Positions 51,190 to 59,231 of a stretch of 64,000 nt of DNA are shown in pieces (positions within the stretch are counted from its first letter, which is position 1; every line of letters starts with the position of its first letter). The translations under genes were made by a program, and so were the position numbers. Origin of the DNA: Streptomyces qinglanensis (GTDB lineage Bacteria > Actinomycetota > Actinomycetes > Streptomycetales > Streptomycetaceae). The stretch covers positions 222,170 through 286,169 of the forward strand of contig NZ_FOGO01000010.1 of NCBI RefSeq assembly GCF_900111245.1, written 5' to 3'. The notes under the pieces were generated by a model. It did no database searches and was not told the origin of the DNA. It saw only the letters and a program-made list of their open reading frames with translations.

Positions 51190-52245
51190 TCACCTCGGGC
51201 GGTCGAGCGGCCGCAGCAGCATCTCGGCGAGCCGGTCGCGGGAGACCCGCTCGACGCCCGAGGCATGCTGGGTGAGGAACAGGGCGTTGAGGAGCTGGTC
51301 GGTGGCGATGACCTGGCCCGGCTGGCGCCGCAGGAACCGCTGGACCAGTTCGGCGCCGTCCTCCAGCGCCTCCTCTCCCAGGTGCGCGAGGACCATCGCC
51401 GCGAGCTGCTCGTCGCCGGGCGGTTTGAGGTCGAGCTGGATGCAGCGGCGCAGCAGCGCGGCCGGGAAGTCCCGCTCGCCGTTGGAGGTGAGCACGATGA
51501 ACGGGAAGGCGGTGCAGCGCACCCGGCCGCCCTCGATCCGGGCCCGGTCGCCGTCCGCGGTCAGCACCTCGGTGACCGGCTCGCGATCGGCGATGCGCTC
51601 CAGCTCGGGGAGGGTGAACTCGCCGTCCTCCAGGACGTTCAGCAGGTCGCTGGGCAGGTCGATGTCGCTCTTGTCCAGCTCGTCGACGAGCAGCACCCGG
51701 GGCAGCGGGACCCCGCCCGGCTCGGCGGGGCGCGCGGGCAGCAGCGCCGTACCGAGCGGGCCCAGCCGCAGATAGGAACCGATCGGCGGGCGGTCGGGCG
51801 GCGTGCCGTGCCCGGCCACGGCACGGTCCAGTTGGACGTCCTGCAGCCGGCCGATGGCGTCGTAGTGGTAGAGCCCGTCCTGCAGGGTGGTGCGGCTGAC
51901 GATGGGCCAGCGCAGCACTCTGCCCAGGCCCAGTTCGTGCGCGACCGCGTGCGCGAGAGTGGACTTTCCGGTGCCGGGATTGCCGGTGACCAGCAGCGGA
52001 CGGCGCAGGTACAGCGCCGCGTTGACGGCCTCGACCTCCTCCGGGCGCGGGTGGAGGCTCTCGACCAGGCGGCGCCGGGCCCCCAGCCGCCGGGCGGTGT
52101 CGGCGCCCTCCGGACCGCCCCCGCCGTCCGGGGAGTCCGGTCCGGTGCCGACGCCCGTGAAGTCCCGCCAGGGCGGCGGGTCGGGCAGCTCGCGCACGGC
52201 CTCGTGCGGCACCCCCGCACCGCGGTAGATGCGCCAATCGCTCAC
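51190..52245 (-). CDS. MoxR-type AAA+ ATPase
   Basis: 351 residues from GTG 52245. Walker A is VTGNPGTGKSTLAHAVAHEL (GNPGTGKS at 88-95), Walker B VLLVDELDKSDIDLPSDLLN, sensor I FIVLTSNGERDFP and an Arg-rich sensor II region. MoxR ATPases remodel vWA partners. The gene overlaps the upstream trypsin-like gene by GTGA (TGA of that gene at 52242-52244) and the SAV_2336 gene follows, so the three form one operon. Confidence 0.92.
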   Translation of the reverse strand: MSDWRIYRGAGVPHEAVRELPDPPPWRDFTGVGTGPDSPDGGGGPEGADTARRLGARRRLVESLHPRPEEVEAVNAALYLRRPLLVTGNPGTGKSTLAHAVAHELGLGRVLRWPIVSRTTLQDGLYHYDAIGRLQDVQLDRAVAGHGTPPDRPPIGSYLRLGPLGTALLPARPAEPGGVPLPRVLLVDELDKSDIDLPSDLLNVLEDGEFTLPELERIADREPVTEVLTADGDRARIEGGRVRCTAFPFIVLTSNGERDFPAALLRRCIQLDLKPPGDEQLAAMVLAHLGEEALEDGAELVQRFLRRQPGQVIATDQLLNALFLTQHASGVERVSRDRLAEMLLRPLDRPR

Positions 52246-54551
52246 GGTGTGCTCCTCAACGCTGTCGGCGGCCTGGGCATGAGCGGTGGTTCGCGCAGCG
52301 GTCCGTCCCCCGAGGTCCTGTGGGGCGGATCGTAGAGCAGGACGATATGCCGTGCCCAGGCCGACGAGGGATCAATTGGCGTGCTGTCGGCGCCCGTTGA
52401 CACTTCCGGGTCATCGGCCGGCTCGGCGTTGCGGTTGCGCAGGGTCCTGATCCGCAGCGGGATCTGCCGTGCCGAGGGCGCCTCGGCCAGCAGTTCGGCG
52501 GCGCGCCGGTGGAACTCGGCGCAGTCGTCGTGGTCCTGGCCGTCGCCGCAGCCGTGCCGCCACAGCGCCATGGCGTGCCCCGCGCCGAGCGCCGCCGCCA
52601 TGGCCCGTGCGCCCGGGCCGCTGCCGACCCCTGCGCAGTAGACCGGCACCGCACCGGGCGAGGCCGCGCGCAGTCTTCCGTAGGTGGCCTGCCCGCCCTC
52701 GGGACCCGGCGCGTCGTGTCCCGCGTCGGGCACCTCCCGGCGCAGCGGCACGGCTTCCAGGGGGCCGCTCAGGACGGCGGCGGCGCGGGTGCGGCACTCG
52801 GGGGTGAAGCCCTGGTCCTTGCGCGTCCGGTCACGTACGACCACGAGTCTGCGCTGGCCCAGCGGCATGGTGTGCGGGTTGAACGGGTCGTCGGGGTCGT
52901 AGGGGCGGGCCCGCCACGCGTCCACCGGTTCGTCGAACAGCGGACGGGGCAGCATGAACTCCACCGCCGCGAGGTGGTCGTCCACGTCGCACTGGTCGAG
53001 CGCCTGGGACAGCGCGGCGCGCACCGCCTCCTCCAGCCCGGAGCGCGGCGCGTCCTCCCGGCTCTGCTCGACGGTGATCTCCTCGCGCTCGCCGTCCTCA
53101 CCCGCGCCCTGGTCCCCTTCGGGGAGCTCCCCGAAGGCTCCGGCGGCGGCCTCACCGGGGAGTTCGTCCTTGTCGGCCGGGCGCACCAGCGCCACCCGCC
53201 AGGCGTGCCGACCGGAGCCGTAGATGTCCGGCTCTATCTCCACCAGCACGTCGGCGCGCGCCGCTGAGGCCGCGCGATGTCCGTCCAGGACGCCGGGGAC
53301 CTGGGCCCGGATGACATCGTTGAGCAGTGTCCGCGCCGTGCGCTCCACCCACTCGCGCAGTTCGGCCAGGGCGCGGACCACACGCGGCGTACGCCCGGGA
53401 CCCGCGCGGTGGAGCGCGGCCGTCACCTTCGCTGCGTACAGCACCACCGCCTCCAGCGCGAGGTCCGGGGACGGTTCCTCCTCGGCCGTGCTGTGGTCCC
53501 ACGGGTTGTAGAGCAGGCCCGCGCCCTCCCGCCAGGAGCGCGGATCGTGGTCGCGGAGCGTGTAGGGCCGACGCAGCACCATGTTCCGGGCCTCGTTGGC
53601 CAGTTGCAGCACCTGGCCGGCCCCGGTGGGCGGCTCGACCTCGGCGAACAGCGCGTACAGCTCGGCGCGCCGGTCCACCGTGAACCCGTAGGCGGGCTCG
53701 CCGCCGGTGGGGCCCAGCCGGGCGTGCTGCCGGTGCCAACTGTGGCCGAATCCGGTGTAGCGGCGCAGGTGGTGCCGGTCGTGTGCGGAGAGCACCTCGT
53801 GCAGCACCCGGGCGCCGCGCGGTCCCGCGTCGCACAGTCTGCGCAGGGCGGTGACGGGCGTCGCCAGGCCCGTGCCCGGCCGCCGGCCCGCCCCCTTGCT
53901 CACGCCGAGCACCGTGCCGCGCCGCTGGTCGAGCACGGGTCCGCCGGAGCAGCCCTCGGTCAACTGGTCGCCGCTGAGCATGAGCGGGCGGCCGACGACT
54001 CCGGTGGCCTTGCCGAGCCCGGTGAAGAACATCTGCTCGCCCCGGACCTCCCCGGGCGCCCAGCCGTACAGTCCGATGTCCGCGGGGGTCAGTACGGAAC
54101 GGTCGCTCAGCCACAGGCAGTCGGCGTCCTCGGCCCCCGGCACCCGCACCAGCGCCAGATCGGGGAAGGGCCAGGGGGAGGGCGGCGCCTGGGGGTCCTC
54201 GGGGCGCGGCAGTCCGAAGGCCAGCTCTCCGAGGAGGACTGTGCCGCCGACCGCGTCGGTGCCGTCCGCGGCGGCGGGGCCGCCCGCGCTGTCGGCGGCG
54301 TCCCCGATCGTGATGCCGATGGCGCGCTCCCCCCTCCAGACGGGCGCGGCCCCCTTGCCGAGGACGTGTGCGCACGTGAGGACCCATCCGGGCGCGACGA
54401 AGAAGCCGCTCCCCCAGAACGCTCGCCGGCTTCCGTCACTGCGGCGGCTGTCGCCGCTTGTCCCGCTGCTTCCGTCGTACCCCTCGGGGGGTGCCCCGAT
54501 GCGCACGACCGAGGCGCGAACGGAGTCGGCGAGGTTCGCGGGGGCGTTCAT
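52242..54551 (-). CDS. Trypsin-like serine protease with a large C-terminal region (vWA-MoxR-associated type)
   Basis: 769 residues from ATG 54551. The protease domain (about 40-235) has His62 (WVLTCAHVLG), Asp131 (FPDLALVRVPG) and Ser202 (LTEGCSGGPVLDQRRG), the full trypsin triad. There is no signal peptide, so it acts inside the cell. The other 530 residues have several modules, including an Asp/Glu-rich part and a Cys/His-rich segment near the C-terminus (HGCGDGQDHDDCAEFHRRAA). Together with the following MoxR and vWA genes this matches the ternary vWA-MoxR-associated systems in which the third protein (VMAP type) carries a peptidase domain. The domain boundaries after 235 are not resolved. 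Confidence 0.85.
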   Translation of the reverse strand: MNAPANLADSVRASVVRIGAPPEGYDGSSGTSGDSRRSDGSRRAFWGSGFFVAPGWVLTCAHVLGKGAAPVWRGERAIGITIGDAADSAGGPAAADGTDAVGGTVLLGELAFGLPRPEDPQAPPSPWPFPDLALVRVPGAEDADCLWLSDRSVLTPADIGLYGWAPGEVRGEQMFFTGLGKATGVVGRPLMLSGDQLTEGCSGGPVLDQRRGTVLGVSKGAGRRPGTGLATPVTALRRLCDAGPRGARVLHEVLSAHDRHHLRRYTGFGHSWHRQHARLGPTGGEPAYGFTVDRRAELYALFAEVEPPTGAGQVLQLANEARNMVLRRPYTLRDHDPRSWREGAGLLYNPWDHSTAEEEPSPDLALEAVVLYAAKVTAALHRAGPGRTPRVVRALAELREWVERTARTLLNDVIRAQVPGVLDGHRAASAARADVLVEIEPDIYGSGRHAWRVALVRPADKDELPGEAAAGAFGELPEGDQGAGEDGEREEITVEQSREDAPRSGLEEAVRAALSQALDQCDVDDHLAAVEFMLPRPLFDEPVDAWRARPYDPDDPFNPHTMPLGQRRLVVVRDRTRKDQGFTPECRTRAAAVLSGPLEAVPLRREVPDAGHDAPGPEGGQATYGRLRAASPGAVPVYCAGVGSGPGARAMAAALGAGHAMALWRHGCGDGQDHDDCAEFHRRAAELLAEAPSARQIPLRIRTLRNRNAEPADDPEVSTGADSTPIDPSSAWARHIVLLYDPPHRTSGDGPLREPPLMPRPPTALRSTP

Positions 54552-55058
54552 ACGGCACAGGGCGCGCACGGCAGCACGCCGAATCGTGAACCGCCGGCTC
54601 GCGCGGCTCGCACTCCTGTCACAACGCTCCCCCCTCTACGCCAGGTTCCCCGCAACCTCCCAGCAGGCCAGTGGCCGGAACTGACAGGCGGCAGCCGCAG
54701 GTTCGGGGCCGGGCCGCCCCGTTGCCGAGGGGGCGGCAGTCCGCGCCCGGTGCGCCGCGGTCGGCTGCCCGCCGGGCCGCTGTCCTTCGGGCCGCTGCTG
54801 TCGGCCGGGCTGCTGTCCCTCGGACCGCTGCTGTCGGCCGGGCTGCTGTCGGCCGGGTCGCTGCCATCGGGCCACTGTCCACCGGTTCGCAGCCGCTGTT
54901 CGCCGCGGGCCCCGGGCCGCGGGCGGCTGCCCGAGGAGCGCGCGGGACGCCTCGTCTCCGGAGCGCGTCAGCGGTCGCGCTCCGGCGCCGCGCCTTCGTA
55001 CGCCCGGGTGCGTCGTTCCCCGCACCCCCTGCCGGGGCCCCGGCGGCCGGACTCCGGC
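54552..55058. other. Repeat-containing gap between the trypsin-like and Trypco1 genes
   Basis: 507 bases. A 33-bp imperfect tandem repeat lies around 54779-54867, with the motif GGCCGGGCTGCTGTC. A minus-strand open frame gives a low-complexity Arg/Pro/Thr/Ala protein with no start motif, so I treat this as non-coding. It separates the first gene of the block from the rest, so the promoter of the trypsin-like operon should be here. Confidence 0.6.
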
Positions 55059-55466
55059 TCACCCGCCCTGCGGGGGCGAGCCGGAGTCCCCGGCACCGGA
55101 GTCCGGTTCGGGGGCGGCGGCCTCGGGCTTGCGCCAGGTGAGGGTGACGGAGACGGCGCCCTTGGCCTCACCCTCGGCGAGGACCGCGGCCAGAGCCTTG
55201 CCGGACTTGACGGCGAGTTCGACGCCGAACGTCGCGCTGACCTCGTCGGGGCGCGCATGCCGGGCGGCGGCGAGCACGGCGGAGCCCACTCCGCCGATGA
55301 CCTCGTTGAGCTGCCGGGCCCGGGCGACGAGCATGTCCTGGACACCCACGTCGTCGTACTGGAACTCCTCGGCCTCCGACGGCACTTCGTCGTCGTCCAG
55401 GACGTGCACCCGGGCCAGCACCGTCTCCCCGCCCGGCAGCGTGATCTCCCGGATCTCCTGCTTCAT
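55059..55466 (-). CDS. CU044_2847-family / trypsin-co-occurring domain protein (Trypco1 type)
   Basis: 135 residues from ATG 55466 (GAGGGG seven bases upstream). Sequence starts MKQEIREITLPGGETVLARV and has a strand-helix pattern ending in VSVTLTWRKPEAAAP and an acidic Gly/Ser tail. The family is found beside trypsin-like proteases and is thought to be a regulator or substrate, not an enzyme. Here the protease gene follows after 507 bases, on the same strand. Function is inferred from co-occurrence. Confidence 0.75.
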   Translation of the reverse strand: MKQEIREITLPGGETVLARVHVLDDDEVPSEAEEFQYDDVGVQDMLVARARQLNEVIGGVGSAVLAAARHARPDEVSATFGVELAVKSGKALAAVLAEGEAKGAVSVTLTWRKPEAAAPEPDSGAGDSGSPPQGG

Positions 55467-55646
55467 GTGCGCCCCCTCGCCTCCGCCACCGACGCTCCCG
55501 TCGAGGCCCTGCACGACTCAACCTGCCCTGTACCGGGCCCCCTTGAACCCTTCCGGCCCTCCGGTCCCGGCCGCACCGGCCGGGACCGGACAGGAGCCGG
55601 GCGGAACGGGCCGGCCCCGCGCCCGCCGTCCCGCGGCGGGGCGCTC

Positions 55647-57086
55647 CTAGCCCGCGGCCGCCGGTGCGGCGTCCGGGCGAGGGTCGAGCGGGGTGAGCAC
55701 ACCGAGGCGGTCCTCGACCGCCTGAGCGGCCTCCAGGCACAGGTCCTCGCGGAACGCGCGCCCGACGAGCTGCACACCGAGCGGCAGCCCGTCGGCCACG
55801 CCGGTCGGCACGGCGACCCCGGGCACGCCCGCGAAGCTGGTCGCCGTGCACAGGCGCATCGCCGAGCCGACCCGCTCCCGTCCCGCCCGGTCCCGTGACT
55901 CCAGCCCGGGTTCGACGGGCGGCTCCGTGAACACCGGCCCGAGCAGCAGCGGGTACGTGTCGAGGAACTCCGCCCAGGAGCGCCGCACGCCCAGCCAGAC
56001 CCCCATCAGCTGCATGAACTCGGCGGTGGTCGCGGGCGGGGTCTTCTCCCTCGTCATCTCGATGTAGCGGTCCCCGCCCTCGCCCAGCAGCGTGCGCAGC
56101 ACCGGCCAGTTGGGGGCGAACTCGGTCATGACGATCCGCTGGTACGCCTCCAGCGACTCGTCCAGCCGCGGCACGTCCGCCACCTCCCGCACGTCGTAGC
56201 CGGCCTCGCGCAGCGCGTCGGCCGCGGCCGTGACAGCACCGCGGACCGCGGGGTGGACGCCGTGCCCGCCGGGGTCGGCGACGACCGCGACCCGCACCGG
56301 CCCGGGCAGCGGCTCGCCGCGGACGGGCACCGGGACAGCCCGCGGGTCCCGCGGATCGGTCCCGGCCAGCACCTCGTACGCCAGCCGCAGATCGGCGGTC
56401 GTGCGGGCCAGGGGCCCGTCGGTGACCAGCATCTGCGAGGCCGGTCCCGGATCGTCCGGTCCGAGGATCCGGTGGTCGGCTGGGAACCGGCCGACGGTGG
56501 GCTTGAGGCCCGCCACGCCGCAGAACGAGGCCGGGATCCGCACCGACCCGCCGGAGTCGTTGCCGAGGCCCAGCGCGGCCATGCCGGTGGCGACGGCCGC
56601 TCCGTCGCCACCGCTGGAGCCGCCCGGAGTCCGGCTCGGGTCCCACGGGTTGACGGTGTCGCCGAACAGTTCGCTGCGGGTGTGCATACCGGCCAGGATC
56701 AGGGTGGGGACGTTGCTGTGGCCGATCGGCACGGCCCCGGCGGCGCGTAGCCGGGCCACCGGGGGTGCGTCGGCGGCCGCGACCAGGTCGCGGAAGCGGG
56801 CGGCTCCCATCGTGGTCGGCACGCCTTCGACGGCCGTGGTCTCCTTCACCGTGAACGGCACTCCGGCCAGCGGGCCCAGTTCCTCACCCGCGGCCCGGCG
56901 GGCGTCCGTCCGCGCCGCGGCTTCCCGCGCGCGCTCGGCCATGAGCTGCGTGACCGCGTTGACCCGCGGGTTCACGTCGGCGATGCGATCCAGGTGGCTG
57001 CCGACCAACTCGGCGGCCGATACGTCGCCGTTCCGGACCGCCGCCGCCTGAGCCGCGGCCGGCATCCGCCAAAGGGCGTCCCGCAC
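55647..57086 (-). CDS. Amidase signature enzyme
   Basis: 479 residues from GTG 57086, with GGAGG nine bases upstream. The Ser-Ser-Lys triad of the amidase signature family is present: Lys81 (VPFTVKETTAVEG), Ser157 (PGGSSGGDGAAVA) and nucleophile Ser181 (LGNDSGGSVRIP), with the same spacing as in FAAH. It hydrolyses a carboxamide; the substrate cannot be told. It is not GatA, since no gatB or gatC is near. It is divergent from a TetR gene. Confidence 0.92.
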   Translation of the reverse strand: MRDALWRMPAAAQAAAVRNGDVSAAELVGSHLDRIADVNPRVNAVTQLMAERAREAAARTDARRAAGEELGPLAGVPFTVKETTAVEGVPTTMGAARFRDLVAAADAPPVARLRAAGAVPIGHSNVPTLILAGMHTRSELFGDTVNPWDPSRTPGGSSGGDGAAVATGMAALGLGNDSGGSVRIPASFCGVAGLKPTVGRFPADHRILGPDDPGPASQMLVTDGPLARTTADLRLAYEVLAGTDPRDPRAVPVPVRGEPLPGPVRVAVVADPGGHGVHPAVRGAVTAAADALREAGYDVREVADVPRLDESLEAYQRIVMTEFAPNWPVLRTLLGEGGDRYIEMTREKTPPATTAEFMQLMGVWLGVRRSWAEFLDTYPLLLGPVFTEPPVEPGLESRDRAGRERVGSAMRLCTATSFAGVPGVAVPTGVADGLPLGVQLVGRAFREDLCLEAAQAVEDRLGVLTPLDPRPDAAPAAAG

Positions 57087-57116
57087 GTTTGCTGCCCTCC
57101 CCGTTCCTGTGTCGAA

Positions 57117-57230
57117 GTTCTCGCGGTCCGCGTACACGCAGTACACGCAGTAGCAGTACGCGCGGTACACGCAGTGCACGCGGCACCCGCGGTTCTCGCA
57201 CCGCAGCACCGCAGCACCGCAGCACCGCAG
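57117..57230. repeat. 9-bp and 8-bp repeats in the amidase/TetR intergenic region
   Basis: A TACACGCAG-type series (57133-57180) is followed by four exact copies of CACCGCAG (57199-57230). The 8-bp series, not a multiple of three, fits a non-coding position. Bounds of the first series are approximate. Confidence 0.65.
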
Positions 57231-57251
57231 CAGCACCCTAACCCAGATCCG

Positions 57252-57263
57252 ATACACTCGTAT
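57252..57263. promoter_or_regulatory. Candidate TetR operator ATAC-N4-GTAT
   Basis: CGATACACTCGTATTG has the dyad ATAC-ACTC-GTAT, directly before the TetR ribosome-binding site AAGGAGG. The position suits autorepression and control of the divergent amidase. TetR operators are often of this type. Confidence 0.5.
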
Positions 57264-57285
57264 TGAAATAAGGAGGCGCCCGCAC

Positions 57286-57969
57286 ATGCCCAAGCAGGTG
57301 GACTACGAGAGCCGACGCCGGCGGATCGCCGAGGCCGTCTGCGTCCTCGCCGACGCGCACGGCCCCGAGGGGGTGACGATGCGCGACGTGGCCACCCGCG
57401 CGGAGGTCTCACTGGGCGCTGTGCAGCGCTGTTTCCGCACCAAGGAAGAGATGCTGGTGTTCGCCGTCGACCACGTCGGCGCACGCGTCACCGAGCGCAT
57501 GCGGGCCCGGCTGTCCGGGGCACCGGAGCGGTCGGCCGCCACCGCTCTGGAGCACGCGGCCACCGAGATCGCCCTGCTCCGCAGCGCACACCGTGCGGAG
57601 GCCCGGGTGTGGCTCGCGTTCGTCGCCCAGGCCGCCGTCAGCGAGCCGCTCGCCGCCAGACTCCGGATCAGCTACGCGGCCCTCCAGGATCTCCTCGCCC
57701 GCCTCGTCACCGAGGCCGTCGAGGTCGGCGACGCAGACGCCCCGGACGCCCCGGACCCCTCGGACGAGCCGGGCGACGGCGGCGCGGCACGCCTCGACCC
57801 GCAGCGCGAGGCCCGGGCCCTGCTCGCCCTCGCGGACGGCCTGACCAGCCATGTGCTCATCGGGCATCTGGCCTCCGAGGAGGCCGAGGACATCCTGCGT
57901 GCGCACGTGGTCCGCCTCTGGGAACGCCCCCGCACCAGTCGGCCCGGACAGGCCGCCCGAGCCGAGTGA
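57286..57969 (+). CDS. TetR-family transcriptional regulator
   Basis: 227 residues from ATG 57286 with AAGGAGG upstream. The helix-turn-helix reads VTMRDVATRAEVSLGAVQRC followed by FRTKEEMLVFAVDHVG. The C-terminal ligand domain is helical, with an Asp/Pro-rich loop (DAPDAPDPSDEPGD). It is divergent from the amidase and probably controls it through the ATAC-N4-GTAT site. Confidence 0.92.
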   Translation: MPKQVDYESRRRRIAEAVCVLADAHGPEGVTMRDVATRAEVSLGAVQRCFRTKEEMLVFAVDHVGARVTERMRARLSGAPERSAATALEHAATEIALLRSAHRAEARVWLAFVAQAAVSEPLAARLRISYAALQDLLARLVTEAVEVGDADAPDAPDPSDEPGDGGAARLDPQREARALLALADGLTSHVLIGHLASEEAEDILRAHVVRLWERPRTSRPGQAARAE

Positions 57970-58102
57970 CGCCGACCGCCCCGGCGCGCCCGGAGCCGAC
58001 CGCCCCTGTGCGCAGGCCCACCTCAGGCCCACCGCGGACCGGCGCCGGGTGCCGGAGGCCGGGCGGGACGGCGGAGCGCACCGGCCCACCGCGGGCAGGG
58101 GG

Positions 58103-59230
58103 TCAACTCCCGCCCGCGGCGCCCTCCGTGGATCCGCCCTCGCCGGAGGCGCCGGCACCCCCGCCGGAGCCGCGCAGCACGACCCCGATGTGGGCCGCCG
58201 CGGTGGACAGATGCCGGCGCACTTCCCGCAGTTCGCCCTCGCCGACACCGTGGTCGCGCGCCGCGTCCCGTACGTCGTCGCGGAAACGGTCCAGGAGGCG
58301 CTCGAGATCGCGCGCCGGATCGCCGGTGGAGTCGGCAAGCGGCAGATCGCCCCCGTCATCGGGCCCCGCTCCGGCGGCGCCGGGGCGCTCCTCCGCAGGG
58401 CGCTCCTCCGCGGGGCGGGGCGACGGCTGGCCGGCGAACCGCCCCAGGTCGCCCATCTCACGGGCGAGTTCGGACATGCCGTCGCGGACGGCGCCCGACC
58501 AGTCGCCGCCCCGCATCCGGGTCTGCACCTGCTCCTGCACCTGGTGGGCGATGCGCCGCACCTCGGCGAGCGCCGCGCTGTGCGCCTCGCGCTCCTTGCG
58601 GGCCTGCTGCTTGGCCTGCTGGGCCTCTTCCTTGGCCTTGCGGGCCTGCTCCTTCCACTCGTCCTTGGCGCGGCGCATCTCCTCCTTGGCCTGCCGCCAC
58701 CCTTCCTTGTCACCACGTACGTCACCACGTACGTCACCACGTACGCCCCAGGCGCCGCCCCAGGCACTCTCCGGGCCGGGAGCACCCCCGGCCCCGGAGG
58801 AGGCCGCGGCGCGGCCGCGCCCGCGCCCGCCCTTGGCGCGGCCCCGGGCGTCCCGCGCCTGCTCCCGCATCTCGCGCCGCAGGTCGCTGGCCGTGCCGCT
58901 GACGTCCTCGCGGATGTCGGCGGCGAGCGCGGCCACGGAGTCGCGGATCTCCACCTCCAGCTCGGCGAGTTCGGCCTGCCGGTCGACCAGCTCGGCCCGG
59001 CCGGCCTCCGTGATCGAGTAGACCTTCCTGCCGCCCTCGGTGGTGTGGCTGACCAGCCCCTCGGCCTCCAGCTTGGCCAGCCGGGGGTAGACGGTTCCGG
59101 CGGAGGGCGCGTACAGCCCCTCGAACCGCTCCTCCAGGAGGCGGATGACCTCGTAGCCGTGCCGGGGTGCCTCGTCGAGCAGCATCAGCAGATACAGGCG
59201 CAGGCGGCCGTGCGCGAAGACGGGGGGCAT
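58103..59230 (-). CDS. PadR-family regulator with a long coiled-coil C-terminus
   Basis: 375 residues from ATG 59230. The PadR winged helix is at 1-95: YLLMLLDEAPRHGYEVIRLL, APSAGTVYPRLAKLEAEGLV and GGRKVYSITEAGRAELVDR. A normal PadR protein ends near residue 180; here about 190 more residues form a charged coiled coil (EEMRRAKDEWKEQARKAKEE) plus Gly/Arg linkers. A 12-bp DNA repeat (58715-58745) encodes GDVRGDVRGD. The gene follows the DUF4097 gene with one base between stop and start, so the two are coupled. Confidence 0.88.
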   Translation of the reverse strand: MPPVFAHGRLRLYLLMLLDEAPRHGYEVIRLLEERFEGLYAPSAGTVYPRLAKLEAEGLVSHTTEGGRKVYSITEAGRAELVDRQAELAELEVEIRDSVAALAADIREDVSGTASDLRREMREQARDARGRAKGGRGRGRAAASSGAGGAPGPESAWGGAWGVRGDVRGDVRGDKEGWRQAKEEMRRAKDEWKEQARKAKEEAQQAKQQARKEREAHSAALAEVRRIAHQVQEQVQTRMRGGDWSGAVRDGMSELAREMGDLGRFAGQPSPRPAEERPAEERPGAAGAGPDDGGDLPLADSTGDPARDLERLLDRFRDDVRDAARDHGVGEGELREVRRHLSTAAAHIGVVLRGSGGGAGASGEGGSTEGAAGGS

Positions 59231-59231
59231 G

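Noticed and set aside
54619..55062. 147-codon minus-strand gene between protease and Trypco1 genes
   Set aside because: Low-complexity Arg/Thr/Ala product created by DNA repeats, with no ribosome-binding site or family.
53277..55898. Plus-strand open frame of 873 codons opposite the protease and Trypco1 genes
   Set aside because: Antisense of a supported serine protease with its full triad; its sequence is low-complexity.
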